DNA from: Cognatishimia activa | Lineage (GTDB): Bacteria; Pseudomonadota; Alphaproteobacteria; Rhodobacterales; Rhodobacteraceae | Reading direction: 5' to 3' | Assembly (NCBI RefSeq): GCF_001458335.1 | Contig: NZ_CYTO01000024.1 | Span: forward strand, 309,492 to 342,067 | DNA: 32,576 bases | Part shown: positions 15,323-24,179 of the stretch, in pieces | Layout of the letters: the number at the start of each line of letters is the position of its first letter | Numbering within the stretch: position 1 is the first letter of the stretch | Notes under the pieces: model-generated | The model's database searches: none | Told to the model about the DNA's origin: nothing | Seen by the model: only the letters and a program-made list of their open reading frames with translations | Translations under genes and position numbers: made by a program

Positions 15323-17065
15323 TCAGCGTACAAGGATCGCTTCTTTGCGAATGAAGGCATCAAGAGTTCCATTTCCGCCGTAGCCGGTAATGTCTACGAT
15401 CTCGATATCAATGGTATCGATCATCGGGCGCACCATGAACACCGTTGCATAAGCATTCACGAAGTAATCGTTGACCCCGCCCCCTTCGGCCACCGCCGAC
15501 GCAGAATTACAATCGATGATCGCTGCGACAGTCAAACGACGGTCCGGTTCGGAAACGGGCAATTTAGCCGTCGGCGTATTGCCAATGCCGCACAAGGCCT
15601 CACCACTTTCGCTGTTGGCATTCGACGCGTTGGTTCCGGAACCCACATGGGGCACTTGATAGAAATAGTCGACACCACCGCCACTATCAGAAACACTCAA
15701 TGCCGTTTCCTGTTCCCACAGATAAACGTCATATCGCGATGGTGTGGTGTTCACCGGATGCGAACTAACGGGCCATTCCCCGCCTGAAGTGTCGCTGGGT
15801 GGGTTATTCAAGTGACCATAGTTCTGATCCATATACACATCGATTGGCCAACCACCGGATCCAGACGCAGCACCGGCAACAACGCCTGCAGCACTCATCA
15901 CGAAATCGTCCGGCAGGCCAAACACATCATCGGCAACCCCGTTATCGCCAAAGTGCGTCACCATGGGATCCCAACTGGTGACGCCTAAATTGATGTGATC
16001 GTCACCAATGGCCTCATCAATATTGCCATTGCCGCCGCCGTTTCCACCACCATTGCCGCCGCCACCGCCGCCGCCATTTGTTCGAACACATGAATTGATA
16101 TTTGCGCCGTTCACCCCTGGACGAATGCCTTTCCGAACATTGACAGCAGGCATCCCATACGCAGCCGGCCAAGGTTCACCGCCGGGCTGTGTACCAATGG
16201 GCGAGTTCATATTGCCTTCGTAAATATCAAAACGCACATTATAGCCTTGCGCGATAGACTCTGCCGCGCCGGGTTTTGTGGTGACAATCCCTTCGGCAAA
16301 GCACCTAGGAACCTGCGCCCCTGCAAAATAATCGCGCAGCTCGTCCGCGCTCGAGGTGCCGTCAATGGAAAGAAAGCCAAAATTTCCGGGCGCCGCAGTC
16401 GAAGGCCCCTTGGGGTGAAGCTTAAAGATCCGCGCATGAAGATCGCCATTTGCAAACCCGGTTTGCAAAGCATCCCCTGCATAGCCTGCATCTTCCAACG
16501 GATTACAAATGAATAAGGGCGGAATGTCACAAATCGCCGACCTTGCCTGCGCCACAGCTATGGCTGCGACAGGGACGGTGTCTCGAAGCAGGTTTAAGGG
16601 ATTAAAGAAGACTGTGGTTAAGTCACGGGATTGTACGTGCACATATACATACTGTGCCGATGGCCCATCGGTTGCGACGTTGGCAGCGACCCACGCCGTA
16701 TCAATTGGTGTCAAATCGCTTGCTGGGATGTCTGAAAGGAAAATAACAGTGAATTCGTTGCCTTCAGTGTCTTCGTAGCGAAGATCAATATGTGCATCAT
16801 CGCCAGACGTCGCCAACATGCTCACCGTATTGATGAGCCCGGTCGTACTCATTGCTGCTTGCGCTCTGGTGATCGCGTCATCACCGCCATCAAGTTCCCC
16901 TGCCCCGGCCAAAGCCACCGCATCCGCGGCAAGCGCTAGATCCGAATGCGCGTTGGTCACACGGCTCAAGTCGATGAGCAAAAGACCGAAACCCACAAAC
17001 ACTGGAAGTGAGATCAAACCTAAAACCAGAATGAAGCCGTCCGTCGCTTTAGCGAATAGTTTCAT
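15323..17065 (-). CDS. tadG: TadG-like pilus-associated protein
   Basis: The protein has 580 residues. The N-terminus has the TadE/TadG-like membrane helix (DGFILVLGLISLPVFVGFGL followed by LLIDLSRVTNAHSDLALAAD), whose L-x-x-A-x-D-A-x-A-L-A-G continuation is typical of TadG. The rest should be periplasmic or surface exposed: residues 100-320 carry paired cysteines (CDIPPLFIC). Residues about 329-347 are a Gly/Asn linker, and 350-580 form an unassigned C-terminal domain rich in Gly, Asp and Asn. No complete von Willebrand MIDAS motif was seen. TadG is a minor pilus component or anchor. It is the last gene of tadD-cpaA-tadG, and lies 80 bases after cpaA. Confidence 0.82.
   Translation of the reverse strand: MKLFAKATDGFILVLGLISLPVFVGFGLLLIDLSRVTNAHSDLALAADAVALAGAGELDGGDDAITRAQAAMSTTGLINTVSMLATSGDDAHIDLRYEDTEGNEFTVIFLSDIPASDLTPIDTAWVAANVATDGPSAQYVYVHVQSRDLTTVFFNPLNLLRDTVPVAAIAVAQARSAICDIPPLFICNPLEDAGYAGDALQTGFANGDLHARIFKLHPKGPSTAAPGNFGFLSIDGTSSADELRDYFAGAQVPRCFAEGIVTTKPGAAESIAQGYNVRFDIYEGNMNSPIGTQPGGEPWPAAYGMPAVNVRKGIRPGVNGANINSCVRTNGGGGGGGNGGGNGGGNGNIDEAIGDDHINLGVTSWDPMVTHFGDNGVADDVFGLPDDFVMSAAGVVAGAASGSGGWPIDVYMDQNYGHLNNPPSDTSGGEWPVSSHPVNTTPSRYDVYLWEQETALSVSDSGGGVDYFYQVPHVGSGTNASNANSESGEALCGIGNTPTAKLPVSEPDRRLTVAAIIDCNSASAVAEGGGVNDYFVNAYATVFMVRPMIDTIDIEIVDITGYGGNGTLDAFIRKEAILVR
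16023..16078 (-). repeat. GGN-type triplet repeat encoding a Gly/Asn linker in TadG
   Basis: About 19 codons alternate Gly runs with Asn (GGGGGGG, then NGGG units). Codons vary in the third base between runs, but stretches of GCC/GGC-like triplets could slip. The segment joins two differing halves of the protein. Confidence 0.7.
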
Positions 17066-17145
17066 GACATACCTACAAAAAGCTAATCTCCCCCAAAGGG
17101 GTCCAATCCCTTAAATATTCACATAATTCTAGAGTTTTCTCAAGT

Positions 17146-17649
17146 TTACCAAAAAAAGCGGATGCAAATCGGACCCAAAGCAGACGCAACCATAATCACC
17201 GCGTAGGGCAATTTCCCAGACTTTTTGAACTCTGTCATGCGCGCAGCCCATGGGCTCTGTCCGTCAGTTGGCGCGCCGCCGTTCCAAAATCTCAATACCA
17301 GAAACGCAAGCAGCGAGATCAGCAAAAGGATCAGCACATAGGGCGCCGCACCGTCGACTCCAATAAACAGAGCCAAAACGAAATAAAGCTTTACGTCCCC
17401 TGCGCCCATCATTTTGGCGAGCCACATCACAAGCGCCACACCAAAGAAAAGCACTGCAACCAAAAGATCGGTTTCGACCGCCTCAAAACCGCGGGAGGCA
17501 AGCCACACACAATAGAGTGCAAGAAGAATAAGATTGCTTTGATTGGAAACTTTCAACGTACGAAAGTCGCGAACAGCAATCCAAATTAACAAGCATAAAC
17601 ATCCGACCTCAGCGAGAAGCTCGATGATGTTAAGCAAGGTCACTCTCAA
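17146..17649 (-). CDS. cpaA: Prepilin peptidase CpaA (TadV)
   Basis: This A24-family membrane aspartic peptidase cleaves the Flp prepilin and TadE-type leaders. It has 167 residues, about the family's usual length for the short form without the methylase domain. The catalytic aspartates are Asp28 (IAVRDFRTLKVSNQ) and Asp85 in the GAGDVKLYF motif. Five or six membrane segments cover most of the chain. The start is either TTG 17649 or GTG 17643; no ATG fits and the ribosome site is weak, so it may depend on coupling to tadD, whose stop is five bases upstream. It lies between tadD and tadG. Confidence 0.92.
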   Translation of the reverse strand: MRVTLLNIIELLAEVGCLCLLIWIAVRDFRTLKVSNQSNLILLALYCVWLASRGFEAVETDLLVAVLFFGVALVMWLAKMMGAGDVKLYFVLALFIGVDGAAPYVLILLLISLLAFLVLRFWNGGAPTDGQSPWAARMTEFKKSGKLPYAVIMVASALGPICIRFFW

Positions 17650-17654
17650 TCAGA

Positions 17655-18164
17655 TCAGATTCCGCGCAGATCGCCCGGCGCTCGTTTAGGGAAGTTGACC
17701 GAATTGCGCAGCAGCTCAAGATTATTTGCAGCCCGTTCATTGCTTGGGTCGATCTCATAAGCGATGAGGAAGTGGCGTCGCGCGTTAATCAAATCGCCAC
17801 GCAACAAGAGCGAGTATCCGTAGTTATTATGGTACTCAATCCGGTTACCAATGATTGGGCGCAATTTCTGATAAGCCGCGTCGGCCTTGTCGAAACGGCC
17901 AAGCATATCAGCTGAGGCCGCATAGCCCAACAGCGCCGCAGGATCGGCTGGCGTCACTTCAAGCGCTTTGTCAAATAGACGATAAGAACGGCCAAAGTTG
18001 CCCTCAGCAAACTGGATCTTCGCTGCGACCAAAGATTCATCATCTCGGTAGTAAGCACGATTTGCGTTATCCAGTTCAGAATTCACGCCGTCGTCAAAGG
18101 CACCATTAAAGCCTTCGCATCCCGACAAACCCAGTACCAATACTGCCGCAACAATAATACGCAT
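17655..18164 (-). CDS. tadD: TPR lipoprotein TadD
   Basis: TadD has 169 residues from ATG 18164; a longer TTG reading adds only four residues. The lipoprotein signal ends LVLGLSGC. Tetratricopeptide-type helices follow: LVAAKIQFAEGNFGRSYRLF, DKALEVTPADPAALLGYAAS, then LGRFDKADAAYQKLRPIIGN, YGYSLLLRGDLINARRHFLIAYEIDPSNERAANN. In Tad systems this outer-membrane-anchored TPR protein is needed for secretin assembly. It is the first gene of the minus-strand tadD-cpaA-tadG unit and faces the divergent ATPase gene across 286 bases. Confidence 0.9.
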   Translation of the reverse strand: MRIIVAAVLVLGLSGCEGFNGAFDDGVNSELDNANRAYYRDDESLVAAKIQFAEGNFGRSYRLFDKALEVTPADPAALLGYAASADMLGRFDKADAAYQKLRPIIGNRIEYHNNYGYSLLLRGDLINARRHFLIAYEIDPSNERAANNLELLRNSVNFPKRAPGDLRGI

Positions 18165-18450
18165 TTTCTGTCCCAACCGAATTTGCTTCGGTGCTCTATA
18201 ATTGTCTTGCCTACGCCCTTAACCTTAAGTCAACGACCCTGACGAGGCCAACGAATTCTCATTTTGAGAATTCTTTGTCACCGATTGCGATTATTTTGAT
18301 ACAATACATAATCATTTGCACAGGGCGCGTCAGCAATAAAATTTCGAACAAGAAACCTTTTGGGAAATAAACACCACGCGGCTAATGTGTTCTCAGCGCT
18401 TAGGTTTTGGTGGTTCAAATCAAACACAACAGAACAACGGTGGATTTAAA
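18165..18450. promoter_or_regulatory. Divergent promoter region between tadD and the AAA+ ATPase
   Basis: There is no gene in these 286 bases. For the plus strand, TTGTCA (18275-18280) and an extended -10, TG-A-TACAAT (18297-18305), make a plausible promoter, although the 19-base spacing is long. The dyad at 18253-18273 abuts its -35 box on the upstream side. For tadD no confident promoter was found, though TTGACT occurs on the minus strand. A regulator at the dyad could control both directions. Confidence 0.45.
18253..18273. promoter_or_regulatory. Perfect 21-base inverted repeat between tadD and the ATPase gene
   Basis: GAATTCTCA (18253-18261), centre TTT, and TGAGAATTC (18265-18273) form a perfect 9-bp dyad. 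It ends one base before the candidate -35 box of the ATPase gene and lies 89 bases upstream of tadD. Its inner core is also found upstream of flp, pointing to one regulator for both pilus units. Confidence 0.6.
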
Positions 18451-19938
18451 ATGGTTTTTGGGCTGGGCAAAAATAAAAAAGTAAACGTTGATAAACCAAA
18501 AGATAAACAAGCCTCGCTTGAAGAGCCTGAGAATAATGCAGTGTCGTCCGCAGACACGCCCGCAAACGATCCAGCTAAAATATCAGACAATGCCTCGAAG
18601 GACATGGCGCTGCAGCCTGAAGAGCCGGCTGAAATGGATGAAACGCCGCCAGAAGCTCCCTCGCGCAAGGCGAACTTTCTACCGGGCGCTCAGCCAAAAA
18701 CCATAGATGAGACCGGCCTGTCCCTGTCGTTCATTCTCAATCTCACATCAAAGATCCTGCACGAAGGCGGGACAATGACGCCAGCTCAGATCGCTGATGT
18801 CATTAAACTCCCGAAACTTGTCTGTCGGCAAATCCTGAAAGAAATGACAGCTCTGATGTTGGTGGAATCTCAGGGGCTAGAAAGCGCGGACGTTAAATCT
18901 GATATCAGATACAGCCTGACGGACCTTGGGAAAAAATGGGCCCTTGATGCACAGGCCGTGTCACAATACGTGGGCCCCGCCCCCGTCACACTTGAACAGT
19001 TTGAAGCTCAGGTTCAAACACAATCTATCAAACATGAAGAGGTGCATCGCGCGGAATTGGACGATGCGTTTTCTCACTTGGTGATCCCATCGGTGTTGAA
19101 AGCGCAACTCGGTCCCGCCGCCAATTCAGGCCGGTCGATGTTGCTGTATGGCGAACCTGGCAACGGCAAAACATCACTCGCAGAAGCGCTTGGTGAATCT
19201 TTCATCGATATCATTAGCGTGCCCTATGCCATCTTGGTCGGGAACCAAATCATACGCTTCTATGACGAAACCTTGCACGAGCCCGAAGAAGAATTTGCGA
19301 ATTCCCGCGAACTAGATGCGCGCTGGGTCCCCTGTCGGCGACCTGTCGTCATCGCGGGCGGCGAACTCACGTTGGATATGTTGGATTTAAGATTTGAGGC
19401 CAACGCGCGTTACTATGAAGCGCCGATGCACCTAAAAGCGTTAGGAGGCGTTTTTGTTCTAGACGATTTCGGTCGCCAAAAGGAAGAACCGCAACAATAT
19501 CTAAACCGCTGGATTGTTCCTTTGGAAAAAGGCTTCGATATTCTGTCCCTCCACACAGGTAAAAAGTTCCAGGTGAGCTTTGACCAACTTGTCGTTTTCT
19601 CTTCCAACATTCGCCCCGAAGATTTGGGCGACGATGCCGCACAAAGGCGAATCTATTTCAAAATCCATGTGCCGAGCCCCAGCCGAGAAGACTACATTCA
19701 AATCTTCAAAGACGTCTGCGACGCTCGTGATCTAAAGTGGCAGCCTGCTGTGATGGAGGAATTCTTTGAGAAACGCTATACGAAGGAACGTTTCATTACT
19801 TCTGGTGCACATCCGGGGTTCTTGGTGAACCACATTTTTGCAGCATGTCGCTACCTTGACCGGCCGCCAGAGCTAAACATGGAATTGTTAGACCTTGCTT
19901 GGCGTAACGTCTCAGCCAACCAACGCCGAACAGATTGA
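18451..19938 (+). CDS. AAA+ ATPase with N-terminal winged-helix region
   Basis: The protein has 495 residues from ATG 18451, with GGTGGA six bases ahead. Residues 1-75 are charged, Pro/Glu/Lys-rich and probably disordered. Residues 80-180 look like a winged-helix domain (LSFILNLTSKILHEGGTMTP, AQIADVIKLPKLVCRQILKE, LMLVESQG, YSLTDLGKKWALDA). The AAA+ module has Walker A GEPGNGKTS at 234-242, Walker B VFVLDDF at 334-340 and a sensor-1-like VVFSSN. A C-terminal helical region follows. Fusion of winged helix and AAA+ without a receiver or GAFTGA loop argues against a sigma-54 activator. Its task is unknown; the divergent position suggests a pilus-linked or envelope function. It converges with opgB, with four bases between stops. 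Confidence 0.8.
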   Translation: MVFGLGKNKKVNVDKPKDKQASLEEPENNAVSSADTPANDPAKISDNASKDMALQPEEPAEMDETPPEAPSRKANFLPGAQPKTIDETGLSLSFILNLTSKILHEGGTMTPAQIADVIKLPKLVCRQILKEMTALMLVESQGLESADVKSDIRYSLTDLGKKWALDAQAVSQYVGPAPVTLEQFEAQVQTQSIKHEEVHRAELDDAFSHLVIPSVLKAQLGPAANSGRSMLLYGEPGNGKTSLAEALGESFIDIISVPYAILVGNQIIRFYDETLHEPEEEFANSRELDARWVPCRRPVVIAGGELTLDMLDLRFEANARYYEAPMHLKALGGVFVLDDFGRQKEEPQQYLNRWIVPLEKGFDILSLHTGKKFQVSFDQLVVFSSNIRPEDLGDDAAQRRIYFKIHVPSPSREDYIQIFKDVCDARDLKWQPAVMEEFFEKRYTKERFITSGAHPGFLVNHIFAACRYLDRPPELNMELLDLAWRNVSANQRRTD

Positions 19939-19942
19939 CCGA

Positions 19943-21556
19943 TTAATTGCCGTGCGTATCTGCCCAGATCGCGCGTTGAAGGTCAGCGTTATTCTTGATT
20001 GCACGATTGGTCCGTCTCAATCCAAAGGATTCCACAAGCGTCGGCGCGTCCCCAATAAGGGACCGACCAAGACCCGCACGGTTTCCTTCAATCTCAAAAC
20101 CCAAAAGCTCTAAAAGCGTCGGATAGACATCCAGCAAAGTCCCTTCCCTAGCATTCACCCCGACCTCATCACCTAGCACAACGACATAGTTCCGACGGTC
20201 ATCAGACACCGCGAGAAGTTCAGAATGAAGTGCATTTCTGAATGCGAGGTGGTCTGAAAGGAGCACGACCAATGTGTCGTCCTGAATCCCAAGCGCTTCA
20301 ATCTCTTTCAGCAAACCGTTTACATGGGCGCCGCTGCACCTAATCGCAGCAACCAAAGGAAGCTCGCCCTTGCTTCCCAAGGCACAGTTCTGTTCGGGAT
20401 ATCCATCTGGCCCATGGGTCGAGAGCGTCAGCGTCGTCAACACGAAGGGCTTCTCTTGCCCCGCAAGCCAACGCAACTCCTCCGCCAATCTTTCAAACAA
20501 CAGATCATCATCCATGCCCCAGACATTCGTCCGCGGTTCGTCCTCATACCCTGGATAGGATTCCAAGCCCTTCACACGCTGAAATCCATGGCTGCTAAAG
20601 AATGCACCTTTGGAAAAGATCGAGAGGGAGGACCCGTTGATATAGCTCGCGATATAACCTTCTTCGTTCAAAATATCGCCAAGACATCTAACCCCCATCA
20701 GAAAATCGGTTTCCTCAGGGATGACATCTATCTTGTCGTGAATCCGTCGCCTTGCGCTGAACACGCCGCGCGGCAGAAGAGGAACACCGCATTGCGAAGC
20801 GACGATGCCACCCGCCGTAAAAAACGAAGAATGAAGCTGAAGAAGGTTTGGGAACGCATAGCCCGCTTTCTCGAACTCAGAGAATTGCGCAAACGCTTCC
20901 TTTGAGACGTTCAATTGATGATATGTCCGCTCTAGGCTTTCAAGGTAGACCACGACGAGGTTTTTCTGAACCTCGGGAGACGCCTGAATCACTGGCGCCA
21001 ATGCAAGAAGATCAGCCTCCAAAAGTGTTTGATCTGGGTGCGGAATAACGCTTCTGAATAGGAATTGCGTCAACGGGTTGCCAACAAACAAAATAAGTGT
21101 CGCGGCAATGATCGTCTTCTGACCAAGCGGAACGTATTTGATCATGAAGAAGCCACACAGAATAAGCCCCGCGGCTTTTGCAAAGATATCCCAGAATTCT
21201 TTTGCAAAACCCTCAAGCCCGACGGCAACCATTTCCGCCGTTCTGTTTTCGGCCACAGTGATCAAAATGCTCGCCACATCACCGACACCAAATGCGCTTT
21301 TCATAAATGCAAATGGCAACGTCACCAGTACGAGAGCGCACCAAATATAAAACACGGTTGCGCTGCGGCCGCGCGCACGAAAGGGTCGACGAAGGCTGGC
21401 CAAAGTCAGCACGAGGCAATGTAGACCTATGATCGGCACACCAGCCGCTTTCACAGTAGAGTTAAAGGTCAAACCTGGCACTGAAACAAATATTAACAAA
21501 GCCGCGAATGCCACAGAAACAAGGGCGACAAACACTTTCAATATAAGTTTTTTCAA
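19943..21556 (-). CDS. opgB: OpgB/MdoB-like phosphoglycerol transferase
   Basis: The 537-residue protein has an N-terminal membrane region of four to five helices (residues 1-170), then an alkaline-phosphatase-fold domain of the sulfatase/LtaS type. Marks of MdoB are NLVVVYLESLERTY (Glu206), FFTAGGIVASQCGVPL with Thr247 as the likely nucleophile, LTLSTHGPDGYP, and VVLLSDHLAFRN for metal binding. MdoB moves phosphoglycerol from phosphatidylglycerol to periplasmic glucans. Here the acceptor might equally be the local polysaccharide. The start is TTG 21556, with GAGAGG about 10 bases ahead; no ATG fits. It converges with the ATPase gene, and its upstream region holds two inverted repeats. Confidence 0.85.
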   Translation of the reverse strand: MKKLILKVFVALVSVAFAALLIFVSVPGLTFNSTVKAAGVPIIGLHCLVLTLASLRRPFRARGRSATVFYIWCALVLVTLPFAFMKSAFGVGDVASILITVAENRTAEMVAVGLEGFAKEFWDIFAKAAGLILCGFFMIKYVPLGQKTIIAATLILFVGNPLTQFLFRSVIPHPDQTLLEADLLALAPVIQASPEVQKNLVVVYLESLERTYHQLNVSKEAFAQFSEFEKAGYAFPNLLQLHSSFFTAGGIVASQCGVPLLPRGVFSARRRIHDKIDVIPEETDFLMGVRCLGDILNEEGYIASYINGSSLSIFSKGAFFSSHGFQRVKGLESYPGYEDEPRTNVWGMDDDLLFERLAEELRWLAGQEKPFVLTTLTLSTHGPDGYPEQNCALGSKGELPLVAAIRCSGAHVNGLLKEIEALGIQDDTLVVLLSDHLAFRNALHSELLAVSDDRRNYVVVLGDEVGVNAREGTLLDVYPTLLELLGFEIEGNRAGLGRSLIGDAPTLVESFGLRRTNRAIKNNADLQRAIWADTHGN

Positions 21557-21978
21557 TCCGTTTTTGCCTCTCTCAACAATGAAAATTGTTCAGAAGTGCA
21601 ACGAACCTACCAACAAATGAGCGATCGGTGTAAAGAAATTGCTTCTTAGCATAATAACTAAGAACCGCTGTTCCTGAACAGCCTCACTTGGCCGCCAATA
21701 CTCGATAAAACGCGTGTCATACTAGCTAATGCCCATTTACGTCCGCAACCTACTATCGCCCTTGCAGCCGCTCGTTGCATTTTGGCGAACGGCGCCCTTG
21801 TTGCTCAAAAAGTGGTCTTTCTAATCGCTATTTTTTGATCTTTCAAAATGAACGTCGCTTAATAAGCATGCGTGACGCCTACCAGAGATGATAATCGATT
21901 TGGTCCGCATTTTTTGTTTATCGGTTACATGCCAAGAATAAACTGACGTTGTGACGTTCTCGGGAAAGAGTTATTCGC
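21557..21978. promoter_or_regulatory. Divergent intergenic region between opgB and the acyltransferase
   Basis: These 422 bases have no supportable gene. Two dyads lie side by side on the opgB side: TTCTTAG (21643-21649) with CTAAGAA (21658-21664) around eight bases, and GCTGTTC-CT-GAACAGC at 21667-21682. A third, GCTTA-A-TAAGC, is at 21857-21867. GTGACGTT and GACGTT repeat near 21943-21957, just before the acyltransferase start. They are candidate control sites; no -35/-10 pair is clear. Confidence 0.4.
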
Positions 21979-23184
21979 ATGCGCATTGTTGGTTTGGATT
22001 TCACGCGAAGCCTCGCAATTTTCTTGGCTATGGCCTCTCATGCATTTAACGAGGCGGGACTATACACTTACCTGCCAGCAGAGCTGAGTTTTTACCTTAA
22101 GATCTGCATGCAATTGGCGCCGCCAGTTTTTATTGTCTTGTTTGGCGTAATGCTTGAACTTGTTTACCTTCCGCGCATGGAATCAGGCAGAGCCGCTGCT
22201 GTAAGCGCTCGGCTTTGGACTCGGGCCCTCCAGTGTTGGCTGCTTTATGCGATCTCAATATTTGTACTGTTTCTCGTTAGAGATGACTACTCTCTCATGT
22301 TTAGTCTGTCCTGCATCTTCTTCATGGGAAACTCGCCATATACTGAGATTCTAAAACTCTATACTGTTTTACTTTTTCTGTCCCCGTTATTGATCTTAAT
22401 ACGCATCCGGTTTGGCCTTGGTTTGTGTATTTTATTCGCAATCGCATATCAGATCGCCTGGCCAATTGGGAACGGGCTCGCGCACGCAATGGCTGATGAA
22501 AACGCACCAATTCAGTTCGTCCGGTTTGTGAAATTCATTACTGGATTTGGTGATACTCGGGTTGCTGGCCCATCCGTCTTGCACGGGGTCTCTTTAATGG
22601 TTGCCGGCTGGGCGTTAACTGCTCTGCTTCGCAAGGCGATTTTAGCGCAAAGCCCGAGGGCATCGACGTTGAAAACGTTTGAATTCGATCGTCAGAAACT
22701 CAAATTGTTCTTTGGTTTATCGTTCGCATTCACAGTACTTACATTCTTTGCTCTACCATCGAGCTACATATCCGGCATCCCAAATATGGAGCTTAGGATG
22801 ATGAGCCATCCCGTTTACTTTATTTGCGGTACATCGGTCGCTTATGCGACAGCCATTTTTTTGGTTATGGTCTTCGACTCATGGAAATTCGGGAGCCGCG
22901 AGCTGTTGAACAAACTTAGCTTTTTTGGACGCACGAGTTTGTTCACTTTCGCTTGGGGAAACATCTTACTCTATCTAATCAACCTGACGCCGGACGGCCC
23001 CGCCGAAACCAAAATATACGCACTTTCGTTGACATTATCTATCGTTCTAATGAGTTACGGGTTTGACGTTCTTAACAAAAAATCTTCCTGGCTAGCAGAC
23101 GCAATTTCTTGGTTTTTGCGACCTTTCGAGGTCCGCGTGAAGACCTACTTCGAAAAAAATCAGTCGGAATTTCAATCAAATTAA
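21979..23184 (+). CDS. Acyltransferase-3 / OpgC-type membrane protein
   Basis: It has 401 residues, with about ten membrane segments along its length. The N-terminus, GLDFTRSLAIFLAMASHAFN, carries the R-x10-H arrangement (Arg10, His21) typical of acyltransferase-3 enzymes, where the histidine is catalytic. A segment like LAPPVFIVLFGVMLELVYLP resembles OpgC-type proteins, which put succinyl groups on glucans, so OpgC is the closest guess given the opgB-like gene opposite. The usual role is transfer of acetyl or another acyl group from the cytoplasm to a sugar at the membrane. GGGAAAGAG ahead of ATG 21979 is a fair ribosome site. The sulfotransferase gene follows in the same direction after 68 bases. 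Confidence 0.78.
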   Translation: MRIVGLDFTRSLAIFLAMASHAFNEAGLYTYLPAELSFYLKICMQLAPPVFIVLFGVMLELVYLPRMESGRAAAVSARLWTRALQCWLLYAISIFVLFLVRDDYSLMFSLSCIFFMGNSPYTEILKLYTVLLFLSPLLILIRIRFGLGLCILFAIAYQIAWPIGNGLAHAMADENAPIQFVRFVKFITGFGDTRVAGPSVLHGVSLMVAGWALTALLRKAILAQSPRASTLKTFEFDRQKLKLFFGLSFAFTVLTFFALPSSYISGIPNMELRMMSHPVYFICGTSVAYATAIFLVMVFDSWKFGSRELLNKLSFFGRTSLFTFAWGNILLYLINLTPDGPAETKIYALSLTLSIVLMSYGFDVLNKKSSWLADAISWFLRPFEVRVKTYFEKNQSEFQSN

Positions 23185-23252
23185 TTTGGCGCCAACCCAC
23201 TCAGTTTTCAATCATGCTTGAAAAATCAAACTTCACAGAAATTGGACATCCC

Positions 23253-24179
23253 ATGGCGCAAAAAGCCATTAAGCTTCATATCGGCGCTCACAAGACCGCA
23301 ACGACGTACCTTCAGCAGTATTTTAGCTACAATCGCGCCGTTCTCGCCAGAAACGGAGTCGCATATTGGCCAAGAGAAAACGTGCGTGATGTTGTGAAGT
23401 TGTCTTGGGAACAAAGCAAACGCAGGCGCAGCAGCCTACGGGGGCGTCTGGCTTCGTTCATTTTTGGAGATCAAATGTCAGTGCGCATGAAACCATGGTT
23501 TTCCATTGAAAGGGACGTATTGCTTTCAGAAGAAAACCTAATTGGCGAAGGGGCTGACTTCTTAGGTGATCAGTTTTATTCAGAGTGCGCTAATCGCCTG
23601 TCTTGGTTGAAAAAGGCCATCCCATCAGATCGCCAGCTTGAGGTGTGGCTATGCATTCGCAGCTACCCCGATTTTTTTGCATCGATGTATGGGGAAGCGG
23701 CTCGTTTCTGGCCCATGCCGACACCAGAGCAATATGCCAATCGATATGAGGATGCCGCTGGCCGTTGGCCCTCATTGATTGATCAAATTCGCAAGGCCTT
23801 GCCGAATGCAAATTTGATCGTTTGGGCGTATGAAGATTTTCGCGACTTAGAACCCAGAATAATAAAGGGTATGACGGGCGTCGATCAAAAGCTTTTACGT
23901 CCACTTCAGCAGGTAGATGTGAGACCAAGTGCATCAAACAGAGCAGTAAGGGAAATTGTGGCTTTACCCAGCGATATCCAAGGGCCGGAACGCATGATGC
24001 GCATGCTAGAACTTGAAGAGCTTTACCCCCCAAAAGATAAATCTGATCGGTTTTCGCCATGGACGCCAGAACAGTGCGAGAAACTGGAGGCTGCTTGGCA
24101 AAAAGACAGAGCCGATCTCGCGGCACGCAGCGACGTGACCTTCTTGCATACCTCCAAAGGTAAGAAAGACGATGGGTGA
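23253..24179 (+). CDS. Sulfotransferase-family protein
   Basis: The protein has 308 residues from ATG 23253; earlier starts lie inside or just after the acyltransferase gene and lack support. The N-terminus KLHIGAHKTATTYLQQYF matches the 5'-phosphosulfate-binding loop of PAPS sulfotransferases, with Lys14. A region near residue 130 (VWLCIRSYPDFFASMYGEA) fits the 3'-phosphate motif with Arg and Ser. The rest is helical, ending in charged residues. It would transfer sulfate to a polysaccharide or glycolipid in the cytoplasm. The last eight bases overlap the flippase start (24172), linking it to glycan transport. Acceptor unknown. Confidence 0.8.
   Translation: MAQKAIKLHIGAHKTATTYLQQYFSYNRAVLARNGVAYWPRENVRDVVKLSWEQSKRRRSSLRGRLASFIFGDQMSVRMKPWFSIERDVLLSEENLIGEGADFLGDQFYSECANRLSWLKKAIPSDRQLEVWLCIRSYPDFFASMYGEAARFWPMPTPEQYANRYEDAAGRWPSLIDQIRKALPNANLIVWAYEDFRDLEPRIIKGMTGVDQKLLRPLQQVDVRPSASNRAVREIVALPSDIQGPERMMRMLELEELYPPKDKSDRFSPWTPEQCEKLEAAWQKDRADLAARSDVTFLHTSKGKKDDG

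Noticed and set aside
16023-16078. CRISPR or satellite-type repeat in tadG
   Set aside because: The triplet pattern is explained by a Gly/Asn protein linker; there are no spacers.
21729-21824. 31-codon frame starting MPIYVRNLLSPLQPL in the opgB/acyltransferase gap
   Set aside because: Short, no ribosome site, and no family recognised; it could be a remnant but nothing supports it.
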